DNA from: Muriiphilus sp048268845
GTDB taxonomy: Bacteria; Pseudomonadota; Alphaproteobacteria; Rhodobacterales; Rhodobacteraceae
DNA length: 64,000 bases
Assembly: GCA_048268845.1 (NCBI GenBank)
Contig: JBLWUQ010000005.1
Coordinates: 152,868 to 216,867, forward strand
Direction: 5' to 3'
This document shows positions 1-7,763 of this stretch, piece by piece. Made by a program: the position numbers and the translations under genes. Under the pieces are notes generated by a model that saw only the letters and a list, made by a program, of their open reading frames with translations, was not told where the DNA came from and did not search any database. Numbering within the stretch: the first letter of the stretch is position 1; each line of letters begins with the position of its first letter.

Positions 1-325
1 GCTGCATCGCCAGACGCAGCGCGACGGTACCGCCAAAGCTGTGGCCGATCACGTCGGCGCGCCTGTCGATCAGGCTGCCCGCGATCTGGGTGGTGATGTC
101 GTGCAGCCCCGCAGCCCCGCCGTCACCGCGCCAGGGCGCGCTCTGGCCGTGGCCCGGCCGGTCGAAACTGGTCATGGAAAGCTTGTCGAGCAGCGCCTCC
201 TGCACCCCGGTCCAGCTTGCCGCACGTCCCATGGAGCAATGGATGAACAGGGCCCGGCGCACGCCCGAGCCCAACCGCTCGACATGGGTTGGCAGACCCG
301 CGATCCTTGGCGGCTGGTCGCTCAC
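1..325 (-). CDS. Alpha/beta hydrolase (partial, C-terminus off window)
   Basis: The visible 108 N-terminal residues read as an alpha/beta-fold hydrolase. There is an early strand with an oxyanion region (LFIHCSMG), a DRPGHGQS segment, and the nucleophile elbow GHSFGG in which the Ser is the predicted catalytic residue. The rest of the gene lies beyond position 1. The GTG start at 325 is chosen because it overlaps the TGA of the upstream isomerase-like gene in a 4-bp GTGA arrangement, so the two are probably translationally coupled. Substrate is unknown; esterases, haloperoxidase-like enzymes and ring-cleavage hydrolases share this fold. The adjacent 2-hydroxychromene-2-carboxylate isomerase-like gene is compatible with an aromatic or glutathione-linked role, but that is inference. 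Confidence 0.75.
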   Translation of the reverse strand, partial: MSDQPPRIAGLPTHVERLGSGVRRALFIHCSMGRAASWTGVQEALLDKLSMTSFDRPGHGQSAPWRGDGGAAGLHDITTQIAGSLIDRRADVIGHSFGGTVALRLAMQ

Positions 326-921
326 ACGCCCTCCGCCAGATGCGCCTCGAGATCGGCCAGGCGGTCCTGCCCCCAGAACAGCTCGCCATCCGGCGTCACC
401 CAGCTTGGCGCGCCGAAGACGCCCGCCGCAACCGCCGCCTCGAGGTTTTGCGTATAGGCATCGGCGCCGGTGAACAGCCCCTTGTCGGCCAGCGAAGGAT
501 CGAACCCGGCCCCGCTCAGCGCGGCCCGGATCACCGCATCGTCGGCGACGTTCCTGTCCTCGGCCCAGCAGGCCCGCGACAAGCCGTGAACAAGCGCCGC
601 CATGTCGCCGCCGCCCGCCGCCTGCGCCGCGATGATCGCATAGGAGGCGGGCGCCGCGTTGGCCGGGAAGAACGCCGGTTGCAGGTTGATCGGCAGCCCC
701 GCGCGCCTGGCCTGCCGCGCCAGATCGCGCAGCCGATAGGCCTGCCGCGAGGCATGGCGCGCGCCCACCGCGACACCCCCGGTGCGCTCGAACAGGGCGG
801 TGATGTCGAGCGGGCGGTAGACCACGCCCAGCCCGTGACGCGCGGCAATCTCGGCGGGGCGTTGCCCGGCAAGATAGGTGTAGGACGAGACCACGCTGAA
901 AAAATACTCGATTTCGGCCAT
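322..921 (-). CDS. 2-hydroxychromene-2-carboxylate isomerase family protein (DsbA fold)
   Basis: A 199-residue thioredoxin-fold protein of the HCCA isomerase/kappa-GST type. The N-terminus (IEYFFSVVSSYTYLA) carries the Ser that replaces the CxxC of DsbA proteins, and the C-terminal GVFGAPSWV...GELFWGQDRL is typical of the family. Family members isomerise 2-hydroxychromene-2-carboxylate in naphthalene breakdown using glutathione, but most genomic copies have unknown substrates. An in-frame start lies further upstream (1014), but the ATG at 921 is preceded by GGAGG at good spacing and matches the usual family start, so it is preferred. It is followed with a 4-bp overlap by the alpha/beta hydrolase gene. 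It is divergent from prs across about 115 bp. Confidence 0.85.
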   Translation of the reverse strand: MAEIEYFFSVVSSYTYLAGQRPAEIAARHGLGVVYRPLDITALFERTGGVAVGARHASRQAYRLRDLARQARRAGLPINLQPAFFPANAAPASYAIIAAQAAGGGDMAALVHGLSRACWAEDRNVADDAVIRAALSGAGFDPSLADKGLFTGADAYTQNLEAAVAAGVFGAPSWVTPDGELFWGQDRLADLEAHLAEGV

Positions 922-1035
922 TTCGTCCTCCGCGCGCTCCCTCGTCTGTGGTCTTGACCCTATCCCGGTGCTAATCGAAGTCAACGCAGCACTCGCAGCG
1001 ATTCTCATGCTCAACCACTTCCGGGACCCTGCTTC

Positions 1036-2049
1036 ATGGCCTCACTTCACGAACCGAAACTCATTTCCGGCAATGCCAATCTCAAACTGGCCGCTGCCGT
1101 CGCCCGGCGGATGTCGATCCACCGCGGCGCGCCGGTCAATCTGGTCAGCGCCCGGGTCGAGCGGTTCAACGACCAGGAGATTTTCGTCGAGATCCACGAG
1201 AACGTGCGCGGCGAGGACATGTTCATCATCCAGTCGACCTCGCGGCCGGCGAACGACAACCTGATGGAGCTTCTGATCATTGCCGACACCCTGCGCCGGT
1301 CGTCGGCGGGGCGGATCACCGCGGTCATTCCCTATTTCGGCTATGCGCGGCAGGACCGGCGCTCAAAGGCGCGCACGCCGATCTCGGCCAAGCTGGTGGC
1401 CAACATGATCGCCCGCTCGGGGATCGAGCGGGTCTTGACGATGGACCTGCACGCCGCGCAGATCCAGGGCTTTTTCGACATTCCGGTCGACAACCTCTAT
1501 GCCAGCCCGATCTTCGCGCTCGACGTCAAGCACCACTTCAAGGATTGCCGCAACGACGTGATGGTGGTCTCGCCCGACGTCGGCGGCGTGTCGCGGGCGC
1601 GCGAACTGGCCAAGCGCATCGACGCACCGCTGGCGATCGTCGACAAGCGCCGCGAGAAGGCGGGCGAAGTGGCCGAGATGACGGTGATCGGCGAGGTATC
1701 CGGCCGGCGCTGCATCATCGTCGACGATATCTGCGACACCGCCGGAACGCTGGTCAAGGCGGCCGAAGTGCTGATGGAAAAGGGAGCCGCCGAGGTTCAC
1801 GCCTATATCACCCACGGCGTCATGTCCGGCCCGGCGGTCGAGCGGATCGCCAATTCGGTGATGAAAAGCCTCGTCCTGACCGACTCGATCGCCCCGACCA
1901 AGGAAGTGCTGGCAGCCCCCAACATCCGCATCGTCCCGACCGCGCCGATCTTTGCCCAGGCGATCCTGAACATCTGGGGCGGCACATCGGTCTCGTCGCT
2001 GTTCGACCACGAGACGCTCGAACCGCTCTATGAGACGGCCTATTCCTGA
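1036..2049 (+). CDS. prs: Ribose-phosphate pyrophosphokinase
   Basis: A 337-residue cytosolic enzyme that transfers pyrophosphate from ATP to ribose 5-phosphate, giving PRPP for nucleotide, histidine, tryptophan and NAD synthesis. The two-domain phosphoribosyltransferase-like architecture is complete. The catalytic flexible-loop region YFGYARQDRR lies near residue 100, the metal/ribose loop MDLHAAQIQGFF near 135, and the PRPP-binding motif CIIVDDICDTAGT near 230. Length is slightly above the roughly 315 residues of the E. coli enzyme, as is common in alphaproteobacteria. A small secreted-protein gene overlaps its 3' neighbourhood. Confidence 0.97.
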   Translation: MASLHEPKLISGNANLKLAAAVARRMSIHRGAPVNLVSARVERFNDQEIFVEIHENVRGEDMFIIQSTSRPANDNLMELLIIADTLRRSSAGRITAVIPYFGYARQDRRSKARTPISAKLVANMIARSGIERVLTMDLHAAQIQGFFDIPVDNLYASPIFALDVKHHFKDCRNDVMVVSPDVGGVSRARELAKRIDAPLAIVDKRREKAGEVAEMTVIGEVSGRRCIIVDDICDTAGTLVKAAEVLMEKGAAEVHAYITHGVMSGPAVERIANSVMKSLVLTDSIAPTKEVLAAPNIRIVPTAPIFAQAILNIWGGTSVSSLFDHETLEPLYETAYS

Positions 2050-2065
2050 GCGCGCCGGGGTCGCG

Positions 2066-2407
2066 ATGACCGGGGCGATCCGCGCCCTGGTGCTGTCGGT
2101 CGCGCTGCTCGGCGGCGCAACGGCCGGGCAGGCGCAAGACCTTGAAGGGCTCACCTGGCCCGAACAGAAATGCCTGCTCTATCAGGGCGCATGGGACGCG
2201 GCGCTGGACAGCGTCGGCCCGGACGGGATCGGTGAGGACTTCATCGCCGCCAGCGCCGAGTTCGTCGCCTCGGGCTGCACGATCCGGGGCAATGTCTGCC
2301 CGCGCAGCCCGCAGGAATTCAGGCTGGCCGATCTGCTCACCCTGATGACGATGAACGAGGGCATGGCCAGCACCTTCGCACCGTTCCGCTGCGCCCCGGA
2401 CAGCTGA
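2066..2407 (+). CDS. Small secreted protein of unknown function
   Basis: A 113-residue protein beginning with a clear signal peptide: a short basic start, the hydrophobic run LVLSVALLGGATAG and an AQA cleavage site. The mature part contains four Cys residues (KCLL, SGCT, NVCP, FRCA) that could form disulfides in the periplasm. I do not recognise a family. The ATG at 2066 is chosen over one at 2030, which would overlap prs and put extra charged residues ahead of the signal peptide. It sits 16 bp after prs on the same strand and may be read through from it. It ends 8 bp before the convergent lectin gene. Confidence 0.7.
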   Translation: MTGAIRALVLSVALLGGATAGQAQDLEGLTWPEQKCLLYQGAWDAALDSVGPDGIGEDFIAASAEFVASGCTIRGNVCPRSPQEFRLADLLTLMTMNEGMASTFAPFRCAPDS

Positions 2408-2415
2408 GGCGCGTC

Positions 2416-2766
2416 CTACTCCACGTCCCAATCGTCCTCGTCGCGCAACTCACCGATCGCCAGCCAGTCGGCGCGCACACGGGCGACGCGGGTATCCTCC
2501 CAGGTGCGGAACACGATGTCGAAGCCCTCGGCGGTGATGTTGTCGGCGGTCAGGTCCATCCGGTGGTTGGCGGTGTTGGCCACGTCCCACAAGGATATCC
2601 CGATCTTCACCGAAGGCGGCCCGGCGAAGGGTTCGGAAAAGGTGATGCCGTGGCGCAATTCGCGCTCGCCCTCACCCGCCCACATCACGCCGTCATGCTG
2701 GTAGTCGGCGAACAGCATCCGCGAGCCGGTCTCGACGCCGACACAATGTGATCTCAGCCGCTGCAT
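2416..2766 (-). CDS. H-type lectin domain protein
   Basis: A 116-residue protein made almost entirely of one H-type lectin domain, the sugar-binding fold first described in snail agglutinins and found in discoidins. Family signatures visible are the N-terminal RLRSH...LFADY segment, the ITFSEPFAGPPSVKIGIS strand pair, and the NITAEGFDIVFRTWEDTRVARV core with the conserved Trp and Arg. No signal peptide is present, so it is either cytosolic or exported by an unusual route. Ligand and role in bacteria are unknown. It is convergent with the small secreted-protein gene and precedes the MFS gene on the same strand by 75 bp. Confidence 0.82.
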   Translation of the reverse strand: MQRLRSHCVGVETGSRMLFADYQHDGVMWAGEGERELRHGITFSEPFAGPPSVKIGISLWDVANTANHRMDLTADNITAEGFDIVFRTWEDTRVARVRADWLAIGELRDEDDWDVE

Positions 2767-2841
2767 CCCGTCCCTGTCCCTCGGCCCCCGCGTCCGCCGA
2801 CCTTGCCCAAATTTCCCGGCGCGATCAACCCGCCAACCGCC

Positions 2842-4056
2842 TCAGACCCGCGCACGGCGCGGCGACAGCGCCAGGTAAAAGGGCAGCACCGCGACCAGCA
2901 GCAGGCCCGCCGCAAGGAAGGGCGCGCCGGGGGCGTAGAGCCGCGCATCGGGGGCCGCGAACGCCTCGAACATCGGCGTGACGATCAGGGGCGCGACCAC
3001 CGCCGCTATCGAGCCCAAGGCCGCCAGCACGCCTTGGAGCAACCCCTGCCGGTCGTCGGGCACCCGGTTCGACATCAAGGCCGTGATCGTCGGCGGCACG
3101 ATGTCCGACAGGCACGCAATCGGCAGCAGCGTCAGCACCAGCCAGGCCGGCGGCCCGAGCCCCAGCCAGACCAGCGCAACGATCCCGGCGATGAGGCCGA
3201 TCATCAGGGTGCGGAACTCGCCCGCGTGGCGGATCAGCGACGGCAATGCCAGCCCCTGCGCCACAGCCACGCCGATGCCGTAATAGGCAAAGGACAGCCC
3301 GATCATCGCCGCCGACCAGCCGAAAACCTCGCGCGTCCAGAACGACCACAGCGTCGGATAGACCATGTTGGCGAACTCGAACACGAAGAGACAGACCAGC
3401 GGCAGCGCCAGCCCCGGCAGCCGGAACGCCGCGAGGATCGCGCCGAACGGGTTGAGGTCGGCCCGCCCGAAGGCACGGCGGCGCGCGGGCGGCAGGCTTT
3501 CGGGCAGGGCGAAAAGGCCAAGTGCCACGTTACCCGCCGCAAAGGCCCCCGCCACCCAGAACGGCGCGGTGACGTGCCAGCCGGCCAGCGCGCCGCCCAG
3601 CGCCGGGCCCATGACGAAGCCGATGCCGTAGGTCGCGCCCACCAGCCCGAAATTCGCGGCGCGCTTTTCCGGCGGCGAGATGTCGGCCAGATAGGCGGTC
3701 GCGGTGGTGTGGGTCGCGCCCGCGATCCCGGCCAGCACCCGGCCGATCAGGAGCAACGCGAAGCTGCCTGCCAGCGCCATGATGACGTAATTCACCGCCA
3801 GCGTCGCCATCGCGATCATCAGCACCGGCTTGCGCCCGAAGGCGTCGGACAAGCCGCCGACGATCGGGGCAAAGAAGAACTGCATCGCGGCATAGGCCGC
3901 CATCAGGATACCGCCCCAGACCGCGCCCGAGGCAGTATCCCCCGCCCCGACCCGCGCCATCAGGTCCGGCATCAGGGGAAAGATCAACCCGACTCCGATT
4001 GCGTCAATCAGGATCGTCGCTAGGATGAAGGCAAGCGCGTTTCTCGGCGTTTCCAT
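2842..4056 (-). CDS. MFS transporter, TetA/DHA1-like drug exporter
   Basis: A 404-residue inner-membrane protein with twelve hydrophobic segments in two halves. The first cytoplasmic loop carries the MFS signature (GGLSDAFGRKPVL, near residue 70), and the fourth helix region GRVLAGIAGATHTTATAYLAD resembles the TetA / DHA1 family, whose members export drugs by proton antiport. PERRAA-like loop residues (SPPEKRAANFG) follow. No TetR regulator sits beside it, so inducer and substrate cannot be proposed. Tetracycline resistance itself should not be assumed, because many Rhodobacteraceae carry this paralogue as a general MFS exporter. Confidence 0.88.
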   Translation of the reverse strand: METPRNALAFILATILIDAIGVGLIFPLMPDLMARVGAGDTASGAVWGGILMAAYAAMQFFFAPIVGGLSDAFGRKPVLMIAMATLAVNYVIMALAGSFALLLIGRVLAGIAGATHTTATAYLADISPPEKRAANFGLVGATYGIGFVMGPALGGALAGWHVTAPFWVAGAFAAGNVALGLFALPESLPPARRRAFGRADLNPFGAILAAFRLPGLALPLVCLFVFEFANMVYPTLWSFWTREVFGWSAAMIGLSFAYYGIGVAVAQGLALPSLIRHAGEFRTLMIGLIAGIVALVWLGLGPPAWLVLTLLPIACLSDIVPPTITALMSNRVPDDRQGLLQGVLAALGSIAAVVAPLIVTPMFEAFAAPDARLYAPGAPFLAAGLLLVAVLPFYLALSPRRARV

Positions 4057-4170
4057 GCCTCGATCTATCCCGGCCCTCCGGGTGCGGCAAGTCTGGCGGG
4101 TTTGATCTGACGCAAGGAGAGCGGCGTTGCGCGTCGTAAGGTCAGAGAAACACCCGAAGGAGGAACCCCG

Positions 4171-6084
4171 ATGAGAGTCTTCACCGTTCTAGGACCATCG
4201 AATTCCGGCAAATCGACATTGGTCGAGGCGCTGGTCGGGCTCGAAGGCAGTCCGGGCAAGCGGCTCGACATCCCCGGCGTCGCCGCGGTGCACGGTTTCG
4301 GCTTCATGGGCGAGGATTGGGCGGCGATCGACATCGCCGGTGGCTCGGAAAACCTGTCGCCGGTCGGCGCGGCGCTGGCGGCGTCCGATGCGGCGGTACT
4401 CTGCGTGCCCGCCGATGCCGACGCTGCGGTGTTGGCCGCGCCCTACCTTCGGATGATCGAAGAGGCCGGGGTGCCCGCGATCGTCTTCGTCAACCGGGTG
4501 GATACACCGCTCAGCCGGATCAGCGAGATCGTGGCGGCGCTGCAGACCTATTCACGCCACCATATCGTGCTGCGCGAAGTGCCGATCCGCGACGGCGACA
4601 AGATCGTTGGCATGGTCGATCTGGTGTCCGAACGCGCCTGGAAGTTTCAGGACGGCAAGCCCTCGGTCCTGATCGAGATGCCCGACGACATCCGCCCGCG
4701 CGAGGCCGAGGCGCGCGCCGAACTGCTGGAGAGCTATGCCGATTTCGACGATGCGCTGCTCGAGGAACTGATCGAGGACAAGGCGGTGATGCCCGCCGAT
4801 ATCTACGAGGTCGCGACGAAAACCCTGCAAAGCCACGCGCTGGTGCCCGCCTTCCTTGGCGCGGCGGTGAATCGCAACGGCATCAACCGGCTGATGAAAT
4901 CGCTGCGCCACGAGGCGCCGGGTGTCGAGGTTGCCAGCGCCCGGCTGAACAACGCGCCTGTGGCCGTGGGCGCGCTGGCCGATGTGGTCAAGCATCTGGG
5001 CAAGACCGTGCTGGTGCGCGCGCTTGGCGGGCCGGTCACGGGCGGGGCATCGCTGGGCGGCGCGAACGTCGGCTCGATCACCGATCTCGACGGCAAGACC
5101 GGGTTGACGGCGCTGGCACCCGGCCAGATCGGGCTGACGGTGAAATCCGACCACCTCGGCGCCGGGCGCGGCTTCACCGCCACCGCTGCGGCCGACCTGC
5201 CCGGCTGGGCGCGGCCGCATGGCTCGGCCTATCGCCGGATCATCACCCCGGTGCACGAGAAGGACGACACCCGGCTGTCCGGCGCGCTCGAGCGGCTGAC
5301 CGAGATTGATCCGGGGCTGGACGTGGTGCCGGACGAAAAGACCGGCCACCCGATCCTGTCGACCCAGGGCCCGCTGCACCTGCGCCGCCTCATGCAGAAA
5401 CTGGCGGATGATTTCGGCATCGAGACCGCCGAGGCCAAGGTGCCGGCCGCCTTGCGCGAAACCATCCGGCAGGGCACCGAGGTGCACCACCGCCACCGCA
5501 AGCAATCGGGCGGCGCGGGTCAGTTCGCCGACGTGGTGATCGCCCTGAAACCCGAGCCGCGAGGGTCCGGCTTCACCTTCACCGACTCGGTCAAGGGCGG
5601 TGCGGTGCCGCGCAACTACATCCCGTCGGTCGAGGCGGGCGCGATCGAGGCGCTGGCCGAGGGGCCGCAGGGCTTTCCCGTGGTCGATGTCTCGGTCGAG
5701 CTGAAGGACGGCAAGAGCCATTCCGTCGACAGTTCCGACTACGCCTTTCGCACCGCCGGCAAGAACGCGGTGAAAGAGGCATTGAACGAAGTCGGAACGG
5801 TTCTCCTTCAACCGATCATGAAGGTCGCCATCCATGTGCCCTCGGTGTTCTCGGGTAGCCTCGTGCCGCTGGTGTCGGGAATGAAGGGGCAGGTTCTGGG
5901 CTTCGAGGCGCATGAAGACGCGGCCGGCTGGGACGTGTTCCAGACGCTCTTGCCGATGGCGGCGGAGGACGAGTTGTTCAACGCACTGGGGGCCACCACG
6001 CGCGGCACGGCCTGGTTCACCTCGGCCTTCGACCATTATCAGGAGGCACGCAAGGAAGAGGTCGCCGATCTGGTGGCGGGCTAG
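4171..6084 (+). CDS. Elongation factor G-like GTPase (EF-G paralogue)
   Basis: A 637-residue EF-G-family protein with an N-terminal GTPase-like domain, a beta-barrel domain II (about 270-350) and EF-G domains III-V. It is shorter than canonical EF-G (about 700) and its nucleotide motifs are altered. The P-loop GPSNSGKST is intact, but the G2 region lacks the usual switch I sequence, G3 reads DIAGG instead of DTPGH, and G4 reads NRVD instead of NKxD. Domain IV/V residues (HHRHRKQSGGAGQFADV) are well conserved. It starts at an ATG behind a strong AAGGAGG. It stands apart from ribosomal genes, so it is not the housekeeping fusA. A role in ribosome handling under stress is possible but unproven. 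Confidence 0.85.
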   Translation: MRVFTVLGPSNSGKSTLVEALVGLEGSPGKRLDIPGVAAVHGFGFMGEDWAAIDIAGGSENLSPVGAALAASDAAVLCVPADADAAVLAAPYLRMIEEAGVPAIVFVNRVDTPLSRISEIVAALQTYSRHHIVLREVPIRDGDKIVGMVDLVSERAWKFQDGKPSVLIEMPDDIRPREAEARAELLESYADFDDALLEELIEDKAVMPADIYEVATKTLQSHALVPAFLGAAVNRNGINRLMKSLRHEAPGVEVASARLNNAPVAVGALADVVKHLGKTVLVRALGGPVTGGASLGGANVGSITDLDGKTGLTALAPGQIGLTVKSDHLGAGRGFTATAAADLPGWARPHGSAYRRIITPVHEKDDTRLSGALERLTEIDPGLDVVPDEKTGHPILSTQGPLHLRRLMQKLADDFGIETAEAKVPAALRETIRQGTEVHHRHRKQSGGAGQFADVVIALKPEPRGSGFTFTDSVKGGAVPRNYIPSVEAGAIEALAEGPQGFPVVDVSVELKDGKSHSVDSSDYAFRTAGKNAVKEALNEVGTVLLQPIMKVAIHVPSVFSGSLVPLVSGMKGQVLGFEAHEDAAGWDVFQTLLPMAAEDELFNALGATTRGTAWFTSAFDHYQEARKEEVADLVAG

Positions 6085-7613
6085 CTCCGCGCCCCGAACA
6101 GCCCGGCATAGGCTTCGCGCAGCGCTTTCTTCTGCACCTTGCCCATGGTGTTGCGCGGCAGGCTGTCGACGATCACAACCCGGCCCGGCTGCTTGAACCG
6201 GGCAAGGTTCGGCGCGATGCCTGCCTTGATGGCGTCCTCGCTCAACCCGGCCCCCGGCGCGGCCACCACCACCGCCACCACGCCTTCGCCGAAATCCGGG
6301 TGCGGAACGCCGATCACGGCGCTCTCGACGACGCCCTCCAGCGCGTCGATCGCCGCCTCGACCTCTTTCGGATAGACGTTGAAGCCGCCCGAAATCACCA
6401 GATCCTTCGACCGCCCGACGATCACGACATAGCCGTCAGGGTCCATCGTCCCGAGATCGCCAGTGATGAACCAGCCATCCGCGCGCAACTCCTCGCGGGT
6501 CTTCTCGGGCATGTTCCAATACCCGGCAAAGACGTTCGGCCCGCGCACCTCGATCACGCCGATCTCGCCCTTCCCCACCTCCGCCCCGGTCTCGGGGTCG
6601 GTGATGCGCAACTCGACACCCGGCAAGGCAAACCCCACCGTGCCCGGCCGCCGCTCGCCGTCATAGGGGTTCGAGGTGTTCATGTTGGTCTCGGTCATGC
6701 CGTAACGCTCAAGGATCGCGTGGCCGGTAACCTCGCGCCAGCGCGCATGGGTATCGGCCAGCAGCGGTGCCGAGCCCGAGATGAACAGCCGCATCCCGGC
6801 GCTGGCCGCCGCCAGCCCCGGCATTTCCAGAAGGCGGGTATAGAACGTCGGCACCCCCATCAGCGCGGTGGCGCGCGGCATCAGGCGCATTATCGCCTCC
6901 GCGTCGAAACCCGGCAGGAACAGACAGGACGCGCCCGCCATCATCGCCACGTTGGTGGCAACGAACAGCCCGTGGGTGTGAAAGATCGGCAGCGCGTGGA
7001 TCAACACATCCGCTTCGCTGAAGTGCCAGATCTCGCGCAGCGTCTGCGAGTTCGACGCCAGCGCCCGATGCGTCAGCATCGCGCCCTTCGAGCGTCCGGT
7101 GGTGCCCGAGGTATAGAGGATCGCCGCCAGATCGCCCGGTGCGCGCGGAACCGCCTCAAAGCCCGGATCGCAGCCATCCCGCGCCTCGGCCAGCGTGCCT
7201 GTCTCATCCGCCGCCAGCGTGAACAGCCGCGCCACCCCCGCCGCGCCCGCGACCGGCGCAAGCTCGGCCTCACGCTCGGGCGCACAAACGAAGACGCGCG
7301 GCGCCGCGTCGGTCAGGAAATAGCCGACCTCGCTCGCCGTATAGGCCGGGTTCAGCGGCAACAGCACCCCGCCCGCCAGCACCGTGCCGACATAAAGCTC
7401 GAGCATCGCCACGGTCTTTGCCGCCTGCACCGCCACCCGGTCGCCGGGGCGCAGGCCCGCCGCGACCAGCAGAGCCGCCATCCGCTCGGCACCCTGCCAG
7501 AACGCGCCATAGGTCGTTACCGCCCCGCTCAGCCCGTGCTCAACAAACACGGCATCAAGCCGCCCCGCCGAGGCGCGGGCAATCGCATGGGCAAGGTGGT
7601 TCACGTCATACAT
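6081..7613 (-). CDS. Malonyl-CoA synthetase-like acyl-CoA ligase
   Basis: A 510-residue ANL-superfamily adenylating enzyme. The AMP-binding P-loop YTSGTTGRSKG is near residue 168, and the A5 motif YGMTETNMNTSNPY and A8 region ITGDLGTMDPDGYVVIVGRSKD are present. The C-terminal PRNTMGKVQK includes the catalytic Lys. The segment LIHALPIFHTHGLFVATNV and the overall length match malonate-CoA ligases (MatB), which make malonyl-CoA from malonate, CoA and ATP. No matA decarboxylase lies nearby, so another short dicarboxylate or acyl substrate is possible. Its stop overlaps that of the convergent EF-G paralogue in a shared CTAG, leaving no room for a terminator between them. Confidence 0.85.
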   Translation of the reverse strand: MYDVNHLAHAIARASAGRLDAVFVEHGLSGAVTTYGAFWQGAERMAALLVAAGLRPGDRVAVQAAKTVAMLELYVGTVLAGGVLLPLNPAYTASEVGYFLTDAAPRVFVCAPEREAELAPVAGAAGVARLFTLAADETGTLAEARDGCDPGFEAVPRAPGDLAAILYTSGTTGRSKGAMLTHRALASNSQTLREIWHFSEADVLIHALPIFHTHGLFVATNVAMMAGASCLFLPGFDAEAIMRLMPRATALMGVPTFYTRLLEMPGLAAASAGMRLFISGSAPLLADTHARWREVTGHAILERYGMTETNMNTSNPYDGERRPGTVGFALPGVELRITDPETGAEVGKGEIGVIEVRGPNVFAGYWNMPEKTREELRADGWFITGDLGTMDPDGYVVIVGRSKDLVISGGFNVYPKEVEAAIDALEGVVESAVIGVPHPDFGEGVVAVVVAAPGAGLSEDAIKAGIAPNLARFKQPGRVVIVDSLPRNTMGKVQKKALREAYAGLFGARS

Positions 7614-7633
7614 CGCAGGCTCGCCACAGGGGT

Positions 7634-7709
7634 TTCATCTTGGCAAAAATACTCTGGGGGGAGCGTTCAATTCGCCCCGGCGAATTGAACGATGGGGGCG
7701 AAGCCCCCC
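7634..7709 (+). repeat. Dispersed intergenic repeat with trailing hairpins, copy 1
   Basis: The core (TTCATCTTGG followed by a short A-rich stretch and AATACTC, 7634-7654) recurs at three other intergenic sites in the window. Here it is followed by an 11-bp perfect inverted repeat CGTTCAATTCG / CGAATTGAACG (7664-7691) and a GGGGGC-GAA-GCCCCC hairpin (7695-7709). It lies between two minus-strand genes, upstream of the acyl-CoA ligase and downstream of the 5'-nucleotidase. Confidence 0.75.
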
Positions 7710-7763
7710 GCTGGAAAACCAGACGCGGCCCCGAAGGGCCGCGCCAATTTCGCACCATCAGAC

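Noticed and set aside
4171..6084. Housekeeping fusA
   Set aside because: Altered G motifs, short length and no ribosomal operon context.
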